A stretch of 64,000 nucleotides of DNA from Bdellovibrionales bacterium (lineage in GTDB: Bacteria; Bdellovibrionota; Bdellovibrionia; Bdellovibrionales; UBA1609), in contig JAHBUX010000006.1 of the NCBI GenBank assembly GCA_019637855.1, positions 62,001 through 126,000 of the forward strand, read 5' to 3'. The position numbers were made by a program, and so were the translations under genes. This document shows, in pieces, positions 59,877-64,000 of this stretch. Position 1 is the first letter of the stretch, and each line of letters begins with the position of its first letter. The notes beneath the pieces were generated by a model. The model was not told the origin of the DNA and did no database searches. It was given only the letters and a program-made list of their open reading frames with translations.

Positions 59877-61651
59877 GGCAGCGGCTCTTCGCCCTCCTCA
59901 GGCATAGTCCATAGCCGAATAAGATCTCGCTCCACCAGCGGCATCAACCCGCCGTTCACATTGGGCATAGGACTAATTTCGTTGTTAATGCGCGAAACCA
60001 GCATGCCGGTCCCCGCTGTTTCCGCCGCCGCGTTGAACTGAAAGAGCTTGAGTTTATTGTATCCAGGATTCGTATTCGTCCCGTGACATGTAAAACAGCG
60101 ATTGAAAAAAACAGCGCGCGGGCCCCCCGTCGTCGAGGTCAGTTGCGAGAATGTGATGGCGCCAAATGGGTTGTTGGCGGCCATCACATTCGAGGCTGAG
60201 GAGACGTTTCCTGCCTCGTCTCGCACAAAGACCCAGACGTTGCGGGACCCGCCGCCTTTAAAGCCTATTGTGGTTGGTTTTGTTCCACCGTCCGTCCAGC
60301 GCCAGCACTCATCGTCGAGCTCCGGCCGACCTGGCGGACTGCGAATCACGTTTTGTTCGATCACACACCAGCCCGCCACCTGCGATTCATTGGGATGCGA
60401 GAGCGACATTGTTCCTACCTGCGTGTCGGTAACAGCGATCGCGTCGATCGCGGCCGGCGCAGGGGCCGTGGTGTCCAAGGTGATCTCGACAGTGGCTGGC
60501 GCCGCATTGATTTTGAGATTTTGATCGGCCACCCACAGATACAGTTTTTTTAAGCCGTCTCCAGCCTGCACAGTGTAGCGCAAGGGGCGTGAAGTGATCC
60601 ATCCGTTCACTACACCTGCGCCGCTGGCTGAGCTGATGCATGGTTGATCGGTGGAGGCAGGCGCCGTGGGGGATTCGGACAAACACCAGCGCACAATGCC
60701 TGAATCGCGCAAAATCGTGACCCGCGCTTCGCGGCTTTTGAGCAAGCGCTCTGAGCCGGTGTCGGGATCGTTGGCAAAAAGTATGGGTGTCAGGGGCGGA
60801 GGGGCATCTTCAGCGCCGGACGTTAGGGCAATTCGGCGAATGTACAGTTGAAACGTATCGCTTGTCCCCAAAGGAGAAATCAGAGTGTTGGCTTGTGCGT
60901 TCATCAACGGCACGCTTTGCGCTCCGGTGACCACGCGGCTCACATTGGTGAAGGTTGTTTGACTTGAAATGGCCTGGCGATTGATTTGAAAGAACAATCC
61001 TTCAATCACTACTGGCTTCATAGTGTCTTTTAATTGCAGTGTGGGATTGGTGAAGATATAGCCTTGCGCCAGATTATTTTGATAAAGCACTTTCACATCG
61101 ATAGAAATGCGGGCGGGCACGGCGCGATTGGTGCTCGGATCTACATCGCTGGCGAGGTCCAGTTCCCAGGTTAAAGTTTGTGTGGCGTTCGCTCCCGTGT
61201 AGATACGATTGGCTGCTTTGGGCGCGGTCAATAGCGCTTCGTTGACCCCGCCATTTTGCGATTTGCTCTGACACTCCAAATACAATCCTTGCGCCGTGTT
61301 CCATTGGGCCGAGAACAAATCCACCGCGGCTTTGTTGTGTGTCCCTGTGTAGGGCGGTTTGTGTTGAGGATTGGTGGCCATAAAGGCCACCTTGCTTACG
61401 CCGGCGGCTGAAAACGCGGCAAAGGAAGATTCGAGTTTAGGTGAGGCGAATGTTCCTAAGCCCTGACCGCCCTCAATATGGCAAGACACGCAGGTGTTGC
61501 GAAAGAACGGATACACTTTGCTTTGATACTCCTGCAACAAAGCCACGTCGCAGTCGGCGGAGCTGCTAAAGGCATTGCTCACCGTGCCGGTGTGGGAGCC
61601 GCATCCGGTAAGTATAAATAAAAGCGTAACGTAATACTTGAGGGGTTTCAT
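59873..61651 (-). CDS. Large lipoprotein with two haem-c-type CxxCH motifs
   Basis: A 592-residue lipoprotein (lipobox LTGC in FILTGCGSHTG). Near the mature N-terminus is FFRNTCVSCHIEGGQG and near the C-terminus FFNRCFTCHGTNTN, two CxxCH haem-attachment motifs. Between them lie Ig/bacterial-surface-like beta domains with TFTNPTLQLKDTMKPV-like strands and a DTTAPAPAAI motif typical of Big-like repeats. The C-terminal 90 residues match the paralogue at 61648. It may carry electrons or sense redox at the outer membrane. The ATG at 61651 overlaps the upstream stop (ATGA). Confidence 0.75.
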   Translation of the reverse strand: MKPLKYYVTLLFILTGCGSHTGTVSNAFSSSADCDVALLQEYQSKVYPFFRNTCVSCHIEGGQGLGTFASPKLESSFAAFSAAGVSKVAFMATNPQHKPPYTGTHNKAAVDLFSAQWNTAQGLYLECQSKSQNGGVNEALLTAPKAANRIYTGANATQTLTWELDLASDVDPSTNRAVPARISIDVKVLYQNNLAQGYIFTNPTLQLKDTMKPVVIEGLFFQINRQAISSQTTFTNVSRVVTGAQSVPLMNAQANTLISPLGTSDTFQLYIRRIALTSGAEDAPPPLTPILFANDPDTGSERLLKSREARVTILRDSGIVRWCLSESPTAPASTDQPCISSASGAGVVNGWITSRPLRYTVQAGDGLKKLYLWVADQNLKINAAPATVEITLDTTAPAPAAIDAIAVTDTQVGTMSLSHPNESQVAGWCVIEQNVIRSPPGRPELDDECWRWTDGGTKPTTIGFKGGGSRNVWVFVRDEAGNVSSASNVMAANNPFGAITFSQLTSTTGGPRAVFFNRCFTCHGTNTNPGYNKLKLFQFNAAAETAGTGMLVSRINNEISPMPNVNGGLMPLVERDLIRLWTMPEEGEEPLP

Positions 61652-63075
61652 TGCTGCACCGGTGTTGTGGTTTGAGTGAGCCACAGGCGAATCAGCGCCC
61701 GCTGTTTTTCATCCAACAATCCTGTCGGCGGCATCGGTGCAGAGCCGCTATCGATGCGTGAGAGCAGTGCAGCTTTCTTGGCGACGGTTGCGCTGTAGGA
61801 TGTCGAATCCCATTGCGCTTGATTGACACCAGATTCGCCGTGGCAAGAAGAGCAAGTGTTGGCGAAGACGGCGCGTGCTCCCGTGCTGGGATCAATAAGC
61901 TGCGCGAAACTGATTTGACCAAATGGATTGTTTGCACTGCGTACCGTTGAGCCCGCCGTGTTGCCGGCGCGATCGCGCACGAACACGCGCACAAAGCGCG
62001 TGCCTCCGCCGCGTAGTCCGGCATACAAGGGTTTGGTCGAGCTATATGAGCAACCCTGATCGTCTTGCACATTGTTCTGATTGGCGTTCTCTTTCACGCA
62101 CCAGCTGACCGTCTCATTGGAGTTCCCCAGTCCGTCGAGTGTCGCCATCTGGGAATCGCTCACTGTTACCGAAGCGAGGGCGGGCGCGCTGGGCGCGGTG
62201 CTGTCGAAGGTGACTTGCGCCTGCGCCGCTGTCGCACTGATCTTGAGATCCGCGTTGGCGATCCAAAGATAGAACTGCACGGTTTCACCCGAGGCAATCA
62301 AGCGGCCCACATTCACCAGGTCAAAATTTGTAGGGCGAGTGGATGTCCAAATATATCCGGGGCAAGGTTCGTTGGTTGAGCGCGGCCGCACAGGTGAAGC
62401 GGTCAAGCACCAGCGTCTAGCGGTGCCATCGCCACTGACTTGAATTGGTACCTGCGTTTGACGAGTGAAAGGGTTGGGGACGGTGATTGTCGGTTGTGGC
62501 GGCACGGGCGGATTGTCGGTGCGTGGCTGCAGCGTCAGCTGAGTGAAGGCCACACCGACCGTATCACCGCTCGATACCGCGGTCATTTTTGTGCGTACCG
62601 AACCCGAATAGATATTTACTGAGTCGATGCCCTTCGCGGTTTTTTGCGCCGAGAGCAGATTCTCTGTGCCAGGGGCGAGCGCTCCGTTTACTCGAATATC
62701 CACACCCGAAACCACAACCTCCATTTCGCCGGTAAACATCTGCATGCGCGGATTGGTGAAGGTGTAGCCGACAGCAAGACTCTGGCCGGCGACTGTTTCG
62801 TAGGTCACGCGCACGTCGAGCAAAAACAATCCGGGAAAGCGCGCATGGGATGGAATCACGTCGCCACTCGACAAATCCCACATCAATGTGGCCGTGCGTC
62901 CATCGCCGAAGTAGAGACTGGGTGTGTTGCGTGAAGCGAGCAGCATGGCGTCCGTGCCAAGTTGGGCCTGTTCCCGGGCCGCTGCTTGGTCCTCTACCTT
63001 GGGCATATCAGTGGCCAAGCCACAGCCCGCGATAAAGATGACCCCTAAAAATAAACAAATACGGATCAGCTTCAC
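61648..63075 (-). CDS. Lipoprotein with one CxxCH motif, paralogue of the downstream gene
   Basis: A 475-residue lipoprotein (lipobox IAGC in LGVIFIAGCGLATD). The middle has FTNPRMQMFTGEM and DSTAPSAPALASVTVSDSQM; the C-terminal part has ANNPFGQISFAQL and a single haem-type motif VFANTCSSCHGESG, then PMPPTGLLDEKQRALIRLWL. These align with ANNPFGAITFSQL, FFNRCFTCHG and PLVERDLIRLW of the gene at 59873, so the pair arose by duplication. It lacks the N-terminal CxxCH of its partner. The GTG start at 63075 has AAGGAT and lies 3 bp after the preceding stop. Confidence 0.77.
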   Translation of the reverse strand: MKLIRICLFLGVIFIAGCGLATDMPKVEDQAAAREQAQLGTDAMLLASRNTPSLYFGDGRTATLMWDLSSGDVIPSHARFPGLFLLDVRVTYETVAGQSLAVGYTFTNPRMQMFTGEMEVVVSGVDIRVNGALAPGTENLLSAQKTAKGIDSVNIYSGSVRTKMTAVSSGDTVGVAFTQLTLQPRTDNPPVPPQPTITVPNPFTRQTQVPIQVSGDGTARRWCLTASPVRPRSTNEPCPGYIWTSTRPTNFDLVNVGRLIASGETVQFYLWIANADLKISATAAQAQVTFDSTAPSAPALASVTVSDSQMATLDGLGNSNETVSWCVKENANQNNVQDDQGCSYSSTKPLYAGLRGGGTRFVRVFVRDRAGNTAGSTVRSANNPFGQISFAQLIDPSTGARAVFANTCSSCHGESGVNQAQWDSTSYSATVAKKAALLSRIDSGSAPMPPTGLLDEKQRALIRLWLTQTTTPVQQ

Positions 63076-63078
63076 GTT

Positions 63079-64000
63079 TTATCCTTTATGAAGCTTGATT
63101 GTTTGCGCGCGCAAAGCGGCATCACCCAAGATGCGGTACGATTCAAGAAAGTCCATGCGACCGTTCCACGCGGCATAGTTGGCGAATACGGCTTGCGCGG
63201 CGAGATCCGCACTGGTCCCAGTGGGAAACTTTCCGTCAGCCGCTTGGCCATTGTTAAAGCCACCGATTTGCGCCGAGCTGGTGACGGGGCGTTTGGTCGG
63301 ATCGTAGGCCAGAATGTATTGCATACCGGCGATGCCGCGATCACTCATCCACGGTGAGTCGGCGGTGATGGAGTCCCCCGACACAGTGGCTCCATCGGCA
63401 CACACATAGACAAACACGGGTTTTTTCAAGAAAGCGGCGGTCTGCAGAATTTTTCCCACCACTTGACCTGCGGCAAGGTCACGCGCATCGCCGGTGGCGC
63501 GCGTGCCATCGTGATAGTCATAGCCACCCATGTTCAAGTTTACAGTGGAGGCGTTGCCAGAGATTCCGTTGTACACCATGCAGGCGAAAACCGCGTTCTG
63601 ACTGCGACGATCGTTGGCTTGAATGCCCCATATGCGCGCAAGCTCCGTGGTCAGGCTGCCGCCCACGGCCAGCGGATTGACGTCCCCGCCGCCAGTGGTG
63701 ATCAGATCCACATTGCGAATGCCCGCGCACTCAATCAACTGGCCCACCACAGTGGCGCCGCTCGATGCAGCGATTCGGCGCACTTGGCTGCCGGAGAGTT
63801 TAGAGATCGCGCGTGCCAATGCCGTCTTCTGATTTTTACTTAAACTATTTAGTGAAGCGGCATAGCCAAGGGCATTGGTTAGGTCGTTCACTCCCCCTAC
63901 CCGAAATGGTGCGGGTGGAGGGAGTAGCGAAGGCATTTGATTGATGCCCGTCACACTGTCCACAGTGCCTAGGTTAGGGAGTTTGCTACCGCTTAGGCCC
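63079..64000 (-). CDS. DUF1501-like protein, cut by the right window edge
   Basis: The frame is open from the stop at 63079 to the window end, so the N-terminus is missing; an in-frame GTG at 63961-63963 is probably internal. About 307 residues are visible. The segments DVNPLAVGGSLTTELARIW, LNMGGYDYHDGTRATGDARD and FLKKPVFVYVCADGATVSGD resemble the GYDTH and late metal-site regions of DUF1501 proteins, alkaline-phosphatase-like exported enzymes. This assignment is tentative. It is the first visible gene of an operon with the two haem-motif lipoproteins, an association suggesting a shared envelope function. Confidence 0.6.
   Translation of the reverse strand, partial: GLSGSKLPNLGTVDSVTGINQMPSLLPPPAPFRVGGVNDLTNALGYAASLNSLSKNQKTALARAISKLSGSQVRRIAASSGATVVGQLIECAGIRNVDLITTGGGDVNPLAVGGSLTTELARIWGIQANDRRSQNAVFACMVYNGISGNASTVNLNMGGYDYHDGTRATGDARDLAAGQVVGKILQTAAFLKKPVFVYVCADGATVSGDSITADSPWMSDRGIAGMQYILAYDPTKRPVTSSAQIGGFNNGQAADGKFPTGTSADLAAQAVFANYAAWNGRMDFLESYRILGDAALRAQTIKLHKG

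Overview
The window looks like a chromosomal segment of a Gram-negative bacterium, moderately GC-rich by eye. It is rich in lipoproteins, outer-membrane proteins, small lysine-rich chromatin-type proteins, heme-c lipoproteins, HDOD/response-regulator modules and a NamZ-type muramidase. That mix resembles Bdellovibrionota or other former deltaproteobacterial lineages. This is an inference from gene content; there is no rRNA or other phylogenetic marker here to prove it. Genes are dense, many neighbours overlap by 1-8 bases (ATGA, GTGA, TAGTG junctions), and GTG/TTG starts are common. I saw no insertion sequence, prophage, CRISPR array, tRNA or rRNA.

Left part (1-11.2 kb): an ABA-sandwich-fold protein; a high-affinity phosphate uptake operon (pstS-pstC-pstA-pstB, minus strand) preceded by an outer-membrane barrel gene and lacking phoU; an exported family-31 glycoside hydrolase; a lysine-rich basic protein; and a metal/redox-looking cluster of a barrel protein, two FixH/YtkA-like proteins and a CPCS redoxin. 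11.2-18.1 kb: an envelope/stress set (BON protein, GlsB-type membrane protein, FAD oxidoreductase with Rieske domain), a sorbosone-dehydrogenase-like propeller, a nuclease-helicase fusion (RecB/Cas4-like plus XPD-like) and a BASS-like transporter. 18.1-26.5 kb: a three-gene operon with two alkaline-phosphatase-superfamily enzymes, a Cys/Gly-rich secreted protein and an M1 aminopeptidase lipoprotein.

26.7-37.5 kb: transport and envelope genes (MgtE, DegP-like protease, ChaN-like protein, CorA, DMT exporter, UppP, secreted HNH nuclease, PuuD-like membrane protein, a receiver-GAF protein, a small cytochrome c lipoprotein and a NamZ-like muramidase). A 274-bp element with 23-bp terminal inverted repeats fills the gap to the next genes. 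37.8-53.6 kb: a response regulator-HDOD-PAS kinase operon, purE-purK, two dihydrouridine synthases, two J-domain-like proteins (one ending in a beta-clamp-type motif), glutaredoxin, EVE, fumC, LOG, an EEP phosphatase, BolA and EttA.

53.6-64 kb: an array of palindromic motifs spaced about 21-22 bp, then a SWIB protein with a histone-H1-like tail, methionine aminopeptidase, S-adenosylhomocysteinase, a remarkable cytosolic fusion of a Clp-type AAA+ module with an FtsH-type M41 zinc peptidase, and a run of heme-motif lipoproteins with a DUF1501-like gene cut by the right edge. A theme not explained by gene calls is the repeated occurrence of perfect or near-perfect RNA hairpins sitting directly on, or against, the ribosome binding site or start codon (7898-7924, 11220-11242, 22261-22276, 28090-28111, 57866-57916). 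Together with the Clp-M41 fusion and the palindrome array these are the best candidates for undescribed biology.
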